A stretch of DNA of 56,924 nucleotides from a virus. The notes beneath the pieces are model-generated. The model ran no database searches, was not told where the DNA came from, and saw nothing but the letters and a program-made list of their open reading frames with translations. Positions 44,419-52,853 of the stretch are shown here, piece by piece. Positions within the stretch are counted from its first letter, which is position 1. Every line of letters begins with the position of its first letter. The stretch lies in the IMG/VR virus record IMGVR_UViG_3300032895_000004, positions 1 to 56,924 of that record, one strand, 5' to 3'. Position numbers and translations under genes: made by a program.

Positions 44419-46783
44419 CGTCCGCTGACCCAACCGAGTCCGGAGAGCGGCCACCCGCGATGGCAAGGGCGCGCCGCACCACGCCGGTTGGCACCAGGGT
44501 TTCGGGATCGAGCGGAGCCTGCGTGCCCTTCGCTATCGACGGCTCGGAGCTGAACAGGGCCGAGGCGTACAACTGCTGTATCTGCTCGGCCAGGTAGTCC
44601 CAAGCCTGCCCACGAGCGGCCGCCATTTTGTCCCTGGCGGCCTGCAGCCTGACCGCGTTACCTCCAGGACCCGCAAGCAGTTGCGCCGTGCTTAGAGCGG
44701 CCTCCTGGGCCGTCTGGACCCACGCCTCGAAGGTGGGGCGAAGATCAGTCAGGTCGACGTGAGACGGAGAGGCCGTGACCCCGTGAGGATCGAGGCCGAA
44801 CCGCGCCGACACTTCGACGCCCAGTGCCCACGCAACTCGGGCGTTCGGCACGCTGCGGATCGCAGACGTCAGCGCCTTGTCGGTGCGCACCTTGGTCCGC
44901 AGCTTCGCCCCGGCGCGCTCGAGCTCGTGCATCAGCGTGGCCGACGCCAGCACTTGCAACCGGGTCCGAAGGTCACGGTCGATGGCGGTCAACTTGGCCG
45001 AGAGCTGGCGCGCTCGGTCGGTGATCCGAGGGTGAGCCTGCCCGAGCGACGACAGCCGGTGACCGTTCACCATCGTTACCGCGCCTTGCTCAGTGTGCGG
45101 CGGTGGACCGAGAGGTGGGCCGCCGACGGGATGCGGCGCAGCTTCGGGCGCGGGCGGCGCGCTCGACCCGGCGGGCACCGGCCCCAGCCCTGGTGGTGAA
45201 CCGGCTGGGCCGGTCGCCACCGGACCAGGAGGCGGCGTGCCGGGTGGAGGCTCGGGCACCATCGCCAGTCCACCTTTGACACCGGGCACGAGTCCCGCTC
45301 CCGTGATCGGGGGCACGGTCAGCGACGGGTCCATCCGGGCGGCGATGGCAAGAGAGATGTTGGCGGGCCACGCGCGCTGGTTGGCGATCATGCGTCCGAG
45401 CACCTCGATCGGGGTCGGCATGTCATCGTCACTGAACCCGGCGGCAGCACGAAGCGACGACCCGGACAGCTCACGCAGGTTGTAGAGCGATAGCGCGTTA
45501 GCGAACTTGTCGGGGTGAGTGACAATCTCGGTCGGGTCGTACCAGAGCAAAACCTGCGCAACGTCGGCCACGGTGTAGCCGCCGGCCGCGCCGCAGCGTG
45601 GGTCCGACATGAGCGCCATGCGGTAGTAGCCGACGGTGAGCGCATCGACGCACCGACGTACATGAGGCTCGATGTGATAGCGGAACGTGTTGTCATCGAC
45701 GGCCCAGGCGGTCCAGTGGTTCAGATCGGCCAGTCCTTCGAGCACGGCCTTGGGGAGGTCCACGCCGGTGGCGATACGCCCGATCAGCTCTTGGCGTTGC
45801 TGCGCCATGATGGCGTCGTACGGCCGGGCGAAGTCGATGAGCCTGATCTGCTGCAAAGCCTCACCGGGCCCACGCACCACGATCGGCACGACCGCCGACG
45901 CCACCCCCTCGTCGGCGATAGGCTCCATCATCGCCCGTTCGAGCTTGCCGGTGAACGATGAGTCCTCGTCGGTCTGCGCGTTGTTCGGGTTCTCCTCAAT
46001 GGAGAGCTCGGCTGGTATGCCCAACAGGCCGGAGGGCAACCGCGAGCGGCCCGAGGCGCGGATGCCCTTGCTGAGGATCATCAGCTCCTCGCACACGTCG
46101 AGGATCGAGCGCATCTCACTGTCGGCCAGCAGCTTGAACCGCGGGTGCGGCACCCACACTCGGGACACCACCGACGTGGCGGCTTCGAGTGGTATCCAGC
46201 CGTAGGCACCGCCGGGATCGACGGGGACCTCGCGCAGTTGCCAGACGTTGTTTTTGACCTGGACCTCGTCAATCGACCGGACGTTCCACTCGTCCTCGCC
46301 CGTCTCGGGATCGACGGTGCCGACGATGTACGCCTCGCCCGTCGTGGTGAAGGAAGTGCTCAGCGTCTCCATGTGCTCGGCCATCGCCACTCGGCCGTTG
46401 GCGAAGTCGCGCATGGCGTCGGCGCTGGCGTCGATCAGAGCTTGAGGGATACGGCCGGGAACCTCGGCGTTCGCCTCCTCGAAGGTCATGGGCTCGCCTT
46501 CGCCGTCCGCGGTAAACGCAGCGGGGTAGACGCGCATACGGCCGGCGGCGTTGGCTCGGTAGCGCACAGCGAAGGAGACCTCGGGGATGGAGTCACGGTA
46601 GGCCCACGAGTCGAGCTGCCACCGTTCACGAAGCAACTTCACCCGCCGAGCCTCGGGCTGCGAACGCAGGTCGATGGGCGCGGCAGCGGCCACCAGGCCT
46701 CGGTTGTTCATCGGCCCCTTGTTGAACACCGGCCGGCGGCGGGCGTTCCGACGCGGGAGGGGCAGCCGTAAGGATCGAGCCAT
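44411..46783 (-). CDS. Portal protein with long C-terminal extension
   Basis: 790 residues from ATG 46783 (TGATG with the upstream stop). WAYRDSIPEVSFAVRYRANA, DFANGRVAMAEHMETLSTSF, TTTGEAYIVGTVDPETGEDE, SRLPSGLLGIPAEL and RQELIGRIATGVDLPKAVLE, GLADLNHWTAWAVDDNTFRY then HIEPHVRRCVDALTVGYYRM are typical actinophage portal motifs. After residue about 540 a Pro/Gly linker leads to a helical region (ARQLSAKLTAIDRDLRTRLQ; RTKVRTDKALTSAIRSVPNA) that resembles a MuF N-terminal domain. It forms the ring for DNA passage. Confidence 0.85.
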   Translation of the reverse strand: MARSLRLPLPRRNARRRPVFNKGPMNNRGLVAAAAPIDLRSQPEARRVKLLRERWQLDSWAYRDSIPEVSFAVRYRANAAGRMRVYPAAFTADGEGEPMTFEEANAEVPGRIPQALIDASADAMRDFANGRVAMAEHMETLSTSFTTTGEAYIVGTVDPETGEDEWNVRSIDEVQVKNNVWQLREVPVDPGGAYGWIPLEAATSVVSRVWVPHPRFKLLADSEMRSILDVCEELMILSKGIRASGRSRLPSGLLGIPAELSIEENPNNAQTDEDSSFTGKLERAMMEPIADEGVASAVVPIVVRGPGEALQQIRLIDFARPYDAIMAQQRQELIGRIATGVDLPKAVLEGLADLNHWTAWAVDDNTFRYHIEPHVRRCVDALTVGYYRMALMSDPRCGAAGGYTVADVAQVLLWYDPTEIVTHPDKFANALSLYNLRELSGSSLRAAAGFSDDDMPTPIEVLGRMIANQRAWPANISLAIAARMDPSLTVPPITGAGLVPGVKGGLAMVPEPPPGTPPPGPVATGPAGSPPGLGPVPAGSSAPPAPEAAPHPVGGPPLGPPPHTEQGAVTMVNGHRLSSLGQAHPRITDRARQLSAKLTAIDRDLRTRLQVLASATLMHELERAGAKLRTKVRTDKALTSAIRSVPNARVAWALGVEVSARFGLDPHGVTASPSHVDLTDLRPTFEAWVQTAQEAALSTAQLLAGPGGNAVRLQAARDKMAAARGQAWDYLAEQIQQLYASALFSSEPSIAKGTQAPLDPETLVPTGVVRRALAIAGGRSPDSVGSADDG

Positions 46784-47049
46784 CAGGTGTGCTCGGTCAG
46801 GAACCCAGCGACGGCCGACAACGCCAGCACGTAGCACCCCCACCGCACGATGCTCCACTCGAAGTGTGTCAGGGCGAGCAGGACGACGCCGAGCCACACA
46901 GAGCAACACCAGGGGCACTCAGCCCAATCACGCAGCTTGCCCCCGAGACGCTGGCGGATGGGCTCAGTGAGCAGGTCCCGACCGATGAACCACGCCAGGC
47001 GATAGATGCACAGCGCCACGATCAAGGCGTTGAGCGCCGTCCACCTCAC
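46783..47049 (-). CDS. DUF1360-like membrane protein
   Basis: 88 residues: LNALIVALCIYRLAWFIGRD, LTEPIRQRLGGKLRDWAECP, WCCSVWLGVVLLALTHF and GCYVLALSAVAGFLTEHT. The RLAWFI-RD-L-EPIR...ECPWCCSVW pattern is the DUF1360 hallmark: three membrane helices and a CxxC-type knuckle. DUF1360 proteins occur in phages and bacilli; role unknown. It sits between terminase and portal genes. Confidence 0.75.
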   Translation of the reverse strand: MRWTALNALIVALCIYRLAWFIGRDLLTEPIRQRLGGKLRDWAECPWCCSVWLGVVLLALTHFEWSIVRWGCYVLALSAVAGFLTEHT

Positions 47050-47201
47050 CGCAGCGCCTCACGACCGGCGATCAAAGTCCCGAGCCCACCGAGAACGAGG
47101 GCGGCCCACCACAGCCCAACGGACGTCACCAGGCCGGTGCCCGCAACGGCGCCACAGACGACAGCCGCACCGACGAGACCAACGGCGACAGCCAGCCTCA
47201 C
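47046..47201 (-). CDS. Small two-helix membrane protein
   Basis: 51 residues from GTG 47201, overlapping the upstream stop as GTGA. RLAVAVGLVGAAVVCGAVAG and VGLWWAALVLGGLGTLIAGR are two hydrophobic helices joined by a short loop. The frame to 47249 is upstream noise. No family recognised. Confidence 0.55.
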   Translation of the reverse strand: MRLAVAVGLVGAAVVCGAVAGTGLVTSVGLWWAALVLGGLGTLIAGREALR

Positions 47202-47521
47202 CACGGGAACCCCGCCACTTGGTGACGAGTCGCCGACGTGCAGCCGCACCCCCGACCCGGGTTCAGATGCAACGTGCCTTCGGTGGTCTCAACCGCCAGG
47301 TGCGCCCGGTAGGGCAAGCGCTCGGCGCGGTCCCGGGTCGGGGGCTCGCCGGTCAGCTTCAGCTCGATGGTGACCACCTTGCGATTCGGCGCGAAGTGGA
47401 TGAACGCCCGCCGGTTAGTGATCGTCACCCGGGCCTGCGTGGCGATCTGCTCGCCGTCCAGCACGACCTCGACCGGGTGCAAGTTGCGACGGAGCCGTTC
47501 GACTTCAGTGACGACAGGCAC
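47198..47521 (-). CDS. Hypothetical beta-rich protein
   Basis: 107 residues from GTG 47521. EVERLRRNLHPVEVVLDGEQ, IATQARVTITNRRAFIHFAP, KVVTIELKLTGEPPTRD and LAVETTEGTLHLNPGRGCGC. Strands dominate, ending with a GCGC. No family recognised. Confidence 0.6.
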   Translation of the reverse strand: MPVVTEVERLRRNLHPVEVVLDGEQIATQARVTITNRRAFIHFAPNRKVVTIELKLTGEPPTRDRAERLPYRAHLAVETTEGTLHLNPGRGCGCTSATRHQVAGFPW

Positions 47522-47541
47522 GCAGGTGAGTGTAGAGGCAG

Positions 47542-47733
47542 CTAGCTCGTGGTTTCGTGATCGGTGGTAGTGGGCAGCGCGTCGATCTGCGCCTGAAGTT
47601 CGGCCGCCCAGCCTGGGTGTTCCCCGAGGAACAGTGCTTCGTACGGCGCGGTGTGGTCACGCTGGCCCAGGATCGCCCGGCGCGCTCGGCGTCGACGCCA
47701 GCGACCCGCCTTCCACCAGAGCCAGGTCAACAT
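47542..47733 (-). CDS. Hypothetical 63-residue protein
   Basis: MLTWLWWKAGRWRRRRARRA starts with Trp and Arg clusters; then YEALFLGEHPGWAAELQAQI and an acidic/Thr end. It could be a membrane-associated or DNA-binding peptide; no family recognised. TGATG overlap with the next gene upstream. Confidence 0.55.
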   Translation of the reverse strand: MLTWLWWKAGRWRRRRARRAILGQRDHTAPYEALFLGEHPGWAAELQAQIDALPTTTDHETTS

Positions 47734-47900
47734 CAGCCAGTGCGAGGTCGTGGGCCTGGCGGCGTTCGCAGTTCGGTCCAGAGCTTTTCACGCAGTCTCC
47801 GGATTTCGGCACGGCTGTCGGCGGTCATCGGTCGCACGCGCTCAGCTTGGTCGAGTCTCCGCACGGCGGCGAGAAGTCGACGTCGTCTCCCATTGTTCAT
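47733..47900 (-). CDS. Basic 55-residue protein
   Basis: MNNGRRRRLLAAVRRLDQAE, RVRPMTADSRAEIRRLREKL and WTELRTPPGPRPRTG. Strongly basic and helical. Located between the terminase large subunit (stop at 47902) and the preceding small gene; probably translated by coupling with the terminase. Confidence 0.55.
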   Translation of the reverse strand: MNNGRRRRLLAAVRRLDQAERVRPMTADSRAEIRRLREKLWTELRTPPGPRPRTG

Positions 47901-47901
47901 G

Positions 47902-49548
47902 TCAGCCTCTTCTCAGCGCCGCCCGTGCGGCTCGTTGCATGTGTGGTGGTAGTCCTTCTAGCGCACCGGGGCGGCCGCGACCGGGAATCCGCCCTGTCGC
48001 CAGTTCGATCGTGGTCGGACCGCCACTCAGCAACAGCAGATCGGTCACTCCGAATACCAGAGCGTCGACCCGGTCGGGCGACTCGCTCGGCTGATCGCGG
48101 TCGTCGTCGGCGTCGTCAGCTCGACGTCGATCAGCAGCCGCTCGATCGGCAACGCGTTCACTCCGAGCGGCACCACCATCCGACTCCTCGCGTTCTTGCG
48201 GCGGTACCCAGGTGGTCATCTGCTCCTCGAGCCCGGCCAGTTTCGTGCCGACATGATGAACCCGGCCCTGTTCGTAGAGCGCCACCACCGGCTCCGCTCG
48301 CAGTCGCTTGCCGAGACTGGCTGGGACAAGCTTGAACGGCAGCGTGGCTTTCAACGCCGTGGCGGTGGAACGCATGACCAGTCGTACCTGCTCGCCCTGA
48401 AAGTTTTTCTCGCCGAGAACGCGATCGAGTCGGCCGGGAAAGTGAGGCACGCTCACCCGCCGATGGCCGTCGCTGGTGGTGAGCCGTTCCGGGTCGTTGA
48501 GCAACGCCAGCCCGGCCAGTTCGCCCCACTCGCTGGGTGTCATGCGACCGGACAGATCGGCCAGCACGTAGGCGTGTTGATCGGAGCCACGAGCGATCAC
48601 CACGATCCCGCACTCGTCCCCAGTCGTCCCCCAAGAGGGGTCCACCGCCACCACGGCCATGACCAACCGCGGGAGATCGTCGGGATCGAGCACTCGATGT
48701 TCGTCCAGCAGGTCTTGGGTCCACAAGGCTCCCTCGACCGCTTCGAGCAGTTCCCCCATCATCTCCTGGCGACCGAGCCGGGTGCCGTCGTACAACTTGT
48801 GGAGCTGAGCCACGTACTCGGGATCGGCGAACGGGTTGTCGTCGGCCGAGATGCCAGTCACCAGCCGGATGCGCGCTTGCTTGCTGCCCTCCTTCTTCAG
48901 CTCGGCGATCAGCGGACGTGTCCGAGGGGTGGTCGACGCCACGGCGTGTACTCGTCGCCCGGTCAGATCGGCTCCCACGTGGGCGTAGCGCCGGGCGATC
49001 CGCCGAGACAGAGTGGCCTGGTCGTAACCGCTGCGGAGATAGGGCCACGCCGCCAGCTCCTCGTACCAGTCGAAACACGAGTTCCCGCTGGCTCGGAGCC
49101 GGTCGACGTCCTTCTTCGAGTTGACACCGAGGAGGCGAGCCTGCGACCCGTTGGGCCAGAACGCGAAGCTGCCGCCGCGCCTGGTTTGCCCCACGACCTT
49201 CGGATTATGCGCTGTGAGCCCCGAGACGCCCTCCACGCAGGATTCCCAGGCGTCGCCCAGTGTCGGGGCGATGATGCGCATTCTGTGCGGTCTCCTGCCA
49301 CGTAGGCACGGCGGGCCTTCAGCGTGCGCGTTCATGGCGGCGGCGCAGGCATCCGTCTTGCCGGTGTTGCGGCCGGCCATCAGGAGCCATAGGGCCCAGT
49401 CGTCATCCTCGGGCAGGCGCTGGTAGGGAAGTGGCCGCCAGGCCAACGGGTCCGGGGCGTCGAGCGCGATGTCCTCGGTGATCTGCGCGGTCCGCAGGCG
49501 CAGGTACTCGGCAACCAGCCAGTCCCGGTCGACGGTGGGGGTGGTCAC
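47902..49548 (-). CDS. terL: Terminase large subunit
   Basis: 548 residues from GTG 49548 (GTGA overlap). ATPase: LLMAGRNTGKTDACAAAMNA (Walker A) and CFDWYEELAAWPYLRSGYDQ (Walker B with Glu), then AVASTTPRTRPLIAELKKEG (coupling motif). Nuclease: VVAVDPSWGTTGDECGIVVI with the first Asp, KRLRAEPVVALYEQGRVHHV and PDRVDALVFGVTDLLLLSGG with the last Asp. It packages DNA from concatemers. The motifs fit actinophage terminases of the headful or cos type; I cannot tell which. The start at 49620 is rejected because it lacks the overlap. Confidence 0.92.
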   Translation of the reverse strand: MTTPTVDRDWLVAEYLRLRTAQITEDIALDAPDPLAWRPLPYQRLPEDDDWALWLLMAGRNTGKTDACAAAMNAHAEGPPCLRGRRPHRMRIIAPTLGDAWESCVEGVSGLTAHNPKVVGQTRRGGSFAFWPNGSQARLLGVNSKKDVDRLRASGNSCFDWYEELAAWPYLRSGYDQATLSRRIARRYAHVGADLTGRRVHAVASTTPRTRPLIAELKKEGSKQARIRLVTGISADDNPFADPEYVAQLHKLYDGTRLGRQEMMGELLEAVEGALWTQDLLDEHRVLDPDDLPRLVMAVVAVDPSWGTTGDECGIVVIARGSDQHAYVLADLSGRMTPSEWGELAGLALLNDPERLTTSDGHRRVSVPHFPGRLDRVLGEKNFQGEQVRLVMRSTATALKATLPFKLVPASLGKRLRAEPVVALYEQGRVHHVGTKLAGLEEQMTTWVPPQEREESDGGAARSERVADRAAADRRRADDADDDRDQPSESPDRVDALVFGVTDLLLLSGGPTTIELATGRIPGRGRPGALEGLPPHMQRAARAALRRG

Positions 49549-50075
49549 ACGCCGTGGATGATCTGACGCAGGTGGCTCGTGCACCAGCGGTCTTGCGGCG
49601 AGTGAACGGCCTCTCGGCACCCAGGGTGCGTGCAGGCATCCGCCAGTTCAGTCTCGAGGTCGGGGTGTTCACTGGCCTGGTGAGCCTCGGCAACCTGGCG
49701 ACGCAGTTCGGCTCGTTCGTCGGCGTTGACCTCTCCGACGTACATGACTCGTACCGTGCGGTTGCAGACAAGGCACACGTGCTGAGTGCTGGGCGCAGCG
49801 AGCGCGGCGGCCTCGTGATCATCGACCCGTCCGTAGAGCTCTACGGGACGTTCCCGGCCGAGAACGGTCGCCCCATCGGCATGAACGGTCGGCTCACGAG
49901 CCTTCGACTTCCGAGCAGGACGAGGCCGCTCGAAAACCTCAAACCCAGCGGGCTCATCGACCAACGGCGCCAGCGCCTCCAGAGCCGTGTCGATTCGCGC
50001 TATCAGATCGACCAGCTCGGCGCGACGAGCCTGAAGCTCCCTGATCGTTTCTGACAGTCCGGGGAGAGGTTTCAC
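49545..50075 (-). CDS. Cys/His-rich protein upstream of the terminase
   Basis: 176 residues. An N-terminal helix (LSETIRELQARRAELVDLIA) suggests a coiled coil; HVCLVCNRTVRVMYVGEVNA and DACTHPGCREAVHSPQDRWC with a final TSHLRQIIHG form a Cys/His zinc domain. The middle contains an Arg/Lys-rich stretch (ERPRPARKSKAREP). It may help DNA recognition by terminase; no family recognised. Confidence 0.6.
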   Translation of the reverse strand: MKPLPGLSETIRELQARRAELVDLIARIDTALEALAPLVDEPAGFEVFERPRPARKSKAREPTVHADGATVLGRERPVELYGRVDDHEAAALAAPSTQHVCLVCNRTVRVMYVGEVNADERAELRRQVAEAHQASEHPDLETELADACTHPGCREAVHSPQDRWCTSHLRQIIHGV

Positions 50076-50782
50076 GTCCCAGACGTCTCGAACGTCTCGG
50101 CATCGTCTGAGACACGATCCTGAGCCGTCTCAGACGATCCTGACGTGCCCACGGGGAGAGCAGAGTCGTCCACGAGAAGGGACGAGACGTCGATCGCCTC
50201 TCGCATGGAGGCGATTCGAGCCTCCAGAGCGTCAACGTCGATCCCGGCCGCTGTCATCAGATCACGTAGCTGGTCAAGGTGTTCGTTCAGCGCCTGCTCG
50301 GTGAACTGTTTGACTTCGACCACCTGAACAATGGGGGCATACACGCCGGTCAGACGGGCCTTCATGTCGAGCGCCATCAGAGCGGCGCGCGTGCTCTCCA
50401 CGCGAGTCCGATGCGAGACCTTCTCGTACACCGGCCGGCCAGCGGCCATCACCTGATTACCGAACTGGTCATACAGCGGGACCAGCCCGCGTCGAAGATG
50501 CGTGGTCTCCAAGAAGAGCTGATCGACCGCCTCCTCGATCAGTTGCGCCGAGACGGCCTTGTCCGTGGCCGTCAGCGTCCGATTGGCTCGTTTGACGGCG
50601 GCGTGCGCCCGACTCGGGCTGGTGAAGCCCAGCTCCTCGGCGATCTGGCGATAGCTGGCACCCCCCACTTTCAGCGCCCACGCTGCGGCGTCGCGTGACG
50701 TCCGATCGTCGGTTGAAGGCGCTGCGGGGGCCTCCGTGCCTGTCGGCGTGTCTACGACAGCTGGTGTTCCGGAACGGGGCAC
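50072..50782 (-). CDS. Terminase small subunit candidate, HTH protein
   Basis: About 236 residues from GTG 50782. ASYRQIAEELGFTSPSRAHA and AVKRANRTLTATDKAVSAQL form the helix-turn-helix and long helix seen in small terminases; EKVSHRTRVESTRAALMALD, VVEVKQFTEQALNEHLDQLR are helical; the end is acidic Ser/Glu. Position immediately upstream of terminase genes supports DNA-end recognition. Start position is uncertain because the gene overlaps its neighbour. Confidence 0.75.
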   Translation of the reverse strand: MPRSGTPAVVDTPTGTEAPAAPSTDDRTSRDAAAWALKVGGASYRQIAEELGFTSPSRAHAAVKRANRTLTATDKAVSAQLIEEAVDQLFLETTHLRRGLVPLYDQFGNQVMAAGRPVYEKVSHRTRVESTRAALMALDMKARLTGVYAPIVQVVEVKQFTEQALNEHLDQLRDLMTAAGIDVDALEARIASMREAIDVSSLLVDDSALPVGTSGSSETAQDRVSDDAETFETSGT

Positions 50783-50958
50783 TCTGTGACTGTAGCCAGT
50801 CCGAGAAGCACCGAGATAGGAACCCACCCTCCGTCGCTCCAGACGAGGGCGTCCCCACACACAACGAATCGCAGCCGCAGCGCCAGATCAACAGCCGTGA
50901 CACCCCACGAGATAGGTGGCCCCGTCACCTTCAGACCGGAACCCCGTTCGGCCTCCAT
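50752..50958 (-). CDS. Hypothetical protein
   Basis: MEAERGSGLKVTGPPISWGV, TAVDLALRLRFVVCGDALVW and SDGGWVPISVLLGLATVTEC. ATG 50958 gives a 28-base overlap with the gene upstream; a start at 51021 gives 91 bases. Beta-rich; no family recognised. The overlap with the small-terminase start region is 31 bases. Confidence 0.5.
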   Translation of the reverse strand: MEAERGSGLKVTGPPISWGVTAVDLALRLRFVVCGDALVWSDGGWVPISVLLGLATVTECPVPEHQLS

Positions 50959-51182
50959 ACAGGCCCAGTACCGCCGAGGGTCACCGAGGGCAGGGACCGG
51001 GTGGTCCGAGCGCTCGGACACTCGAACAACCCCATCAGGAAGCTGCGCACGGCGTCCCCCTCGGTGCCTTCGTCATCCCGCCGAGCGAGGACCCACGCCA
51101 CGTCGGCCTCCTCAAACCGACGCTGAATCATGCGAGCTCGAATCTTGTCGTCAGAGAGGTCTACTCTCCCGCCATTAGGCAT
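50931..51182 (-). CDS. Hypothetical helical protein
   Basis: 83 residues from ATG 51182, overlapping the zinc-finger gene by 8 bases. GRVDLSDDKIRARMIQRRFE, EADVAWVLARRDDEGTEGDA and VRSFLMGLFECPSARTTRSL. Charged helices then a low-complexity end. No family recognised. Confidence 0.6.
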   Translation of the reverse strand: MPNGGRVDLSDDKIRARMIQRRFEEADVAWVLARRDDEGTEGDAVRSFLMGLFECPSARTTRSLPSVTLGGTGPVWRPNGVPV

Positions 51183-51708
51183 TGCCGACCACCGTGAGGT
51201 GCCGCGAGTACTTCGACCGCTTGGGGTTGGTCCAGTCCTCTGGCCGAGCCCGGCCCTGGTGGATGCGGAGTCCCTGGATCGTGTCGAAGATGCGCCCGCA
51301 GGAGCACTCACACCCCCGCGTGGGGGCTCTCAGGTTGGTTGGGTCGTACTCGGGGTGTTTGGTCCGCATGTGCCGGGCCAGCGCCGTGAAGGCGCGGTTG
51401 CAGCACGGGCATACGCCGTGGGCGAAGCGGTGACGGTCGCGAATCAGCCGTTGACGGGTCGCCTCGGCATCCGCCTCAGCGGCTTGAAGTTGGTCCGCCA
51501 GATGGCGCTCGCGGGCTTCGGCGTTGCGGAGCTTCTGCTCGGTCGTCTCGCCGAGCCACACGCGTGGATGACCTCTTGGGCAGTACCAGGTCTGCCCAGT
51601 GCGCTTGGTCTCGTCGTAGTAGCGGCGCGACATCGCGAAGTGCTGATCGCAGCCCGGCGCTCCGCACTCGACCGTCTCGTATTCCTTCTCGAGCCAGATA
51701 CTTGCCAT
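51175..51708 (-). CDS. Multi-zinc-finger coiled-coil protein
   Basis: 177 residues from ATG 51708 (TGATG with the upstream stop). An N-terminal Cys cluster (VECGAPGCDQHFAMSRRYYD; YCPRGHPRVWLGE), a coiled coil (LRNAEARERHLADQLQAAEA), a classical C2H2 finger (CPCCNRAFTALARHMRTKHP) and a second Cys/His pair (CSCGRIFDTIQGLRIHQGRA). C2H2 fingers of this style are widespread in actinophages; DNA or RNA binding is likely. Target unknown. Confidence 0.75.
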   Translation of the reverse strand: MASIWLEKEYETVECGAPGCDQHFAMSRRYYDETKRTGQTWYCPRGHPRVWLGETTEQKLRNAEARERHLADQLQAAEADAEATRQRLIRDRHRFAHGVCPCCNRAFTALARHMRTKHPEYDPTNLRAPTRGCECSCGRIFDTIQGLRIHQGRARPEDWTNPKRSKYSRHLTVVGNA

Positions 51709-52073
51709 CAAGTTCGCACCGCCTCGATCACGCGGCCACGAACCTCCAACCGTTCACCCAGGTCGCCCCAGCGCACCTGGACGACGATCAGGTGGGGGTC
51801 CTCTGCCAAGCATTCGGTCACCGTGGCTCGGAACACGTCGCCGGTGTCGCTGGTCTCCCACCACTCCATGCTGCCGTCTGGGGCGATATAGAACGACGCC
51901 TCGCCGTTGATCATGGAAGGGACCACCGGTGATACGAGCTGAGTCCAGTCATCGTCGTGTCCGGGACTCGAAGGCAAGTGCGCGGCGATATTGAGGACGG
52001 TCTGGCGAGCTTCCTCGACCCGTTCGGAATCTCACCCGCTCACGATCATGGCGTCATGCGAGTTCGTGCCCAT
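51708..52073 (-). pseudogene. Gene with in-frame TGA after 13 codons
   Basis: ATG 52073 overlaps the upstream stop as TGATG and starts MGTNSHDAMIVSG, then an in-frame TGA (52034-52032), then DSERVEEARQTVLNIAAHLP and the rest, SPVVPSMINGEASFYIAPDG, WETSDTGDVFRATV, RLEVRGRVIEAVRT. The continuous helix after the stop and the perfect start overlap argue that the full ORF is one gene of 121 codons. TTG 51977 could restart translation and give 89 residues. Point mutation, sequencing error or readthrough are all possible; TGA is used as a normal stop elsewhere here. Confidence 0.6.
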
Positions 52074-52330
52074 CAGGTTTCTCCTGTATCTTCGTCGCCA
52101 ACTTCGCCAAACTGAATGCGCTGGGCCAGTTCCAAAAGATCGGCCTGGGTCCGTCTGGCGCAGATGTCGGCCCACGCCAGCATCCGCTCCTCGGCGGCTT
52201 GCCGCTGCGCCCTGGCCTCGGGACCACCTATGTGGCGATCGAGAGCCTCCACCTCCTCAAGCGTGACGCCGAACCCTTCGCAGATCATGCGCTTTATTGC
52301 CTCGTCGGAGAACAGACTCGGATTAGACAA
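52073..52330 (-). CDS. Hypothetical helical protein, TTG start
   Basis: 85 residues from TTG 52330, which overlaps the exonuclease stop by 8 bases. SNPSLFSDEAIKRMICEGFG, VTLEEVEALDRHIGGPEARA and RMLAWADICARRTQADLLEL. Helical, acidic, no recognised family. The longer frame to 52375 is upstream noise. Confidence 0.6.
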   Translation of the reverse strand: MSNPSLFSDEAIKRMICEGFGVTLEEVEALDRHIGGPEARAQRQAAEERMLAWADICARRTQADLLELAQRIQFGEVGDEDTGET

Positions 52331-52853
52331 GGGACTGCACCGCCTCGTAGAGGGCCTTGGCCCACCGGGCGTCACCGAGGGCTGAATGCTCCAGGAACCC
52401 GCTACGGTCCACGCCCATCAGCTCGGAGAGCTTCGTGCTGTCCCAGGGCAACCCGACCTTGAGCCCCTGGGCTGTCAGGACGCCGACGCAGAGCGTCTCT
52501 ACGTCGATCAGGTGGTAGTGCCAGCCGGGGTCGATCTCGTACCGCCACATGAGACGGCGCAGCCGCTCCTCGTCGAAGTTAGGGACTGCTCCGACGAGGT
52601 GACGGCCACGGGTGAGGCGAGCCAGCATCGACATGGCCTCGTCCTTCTCGATGCGCTTGTGCGGGAGGTACCGCTCCTCGAAGTGCGTGATCTCCAACGC
52701 CCTCGGGTCGGCGAGCGCCAGCTCCCGTGCGGTCACGGGTAGCTGCCACTCATACGCCTGGCCGTCAACAATCAGACCGATTTCCCAGATGGGGTGCACG
52801 TCCGGGTCGAGGCCGAGCGTCTCGGTGTCGATGAATGCGACCTGTTCAGGCAT
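52323..52853 (-). CDS. DEDDh 3'-5' exonuclease (RNase T / DnaQ-like)
   Basis: 176 residues. VAFIDTETLGLDPDVHPIWE has Asp and Glu of ExoI; RGRHLVGAVPNFDEERLRRL has Asp of ExoII; FLEHSALGDARWAKALYEAV has His and Asp of ExoIII (H-x4-D). All four acidic residues and the His are present, so it should be active on DNA or RNA ends. It may trim ends in phage replication. Eight-base overlap with the upstream gene. Confidence 0.85.
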   Translation of the reverse strand: MPEQVAFIDTETLGLDPDVHPIWEIGLIVDGQAYEWQLPVTARELALADPRALEITHFEERYLPHKRIEKDEAMSMLARLTRGRHLVGAVPNFDEERLRRLMWRYEIDPGWHYHLIDVETLCVGVLTAQGLKVGLPWDSTKLSELMGVDRSGFLEHSALGDARWAKALYEAVQSLV

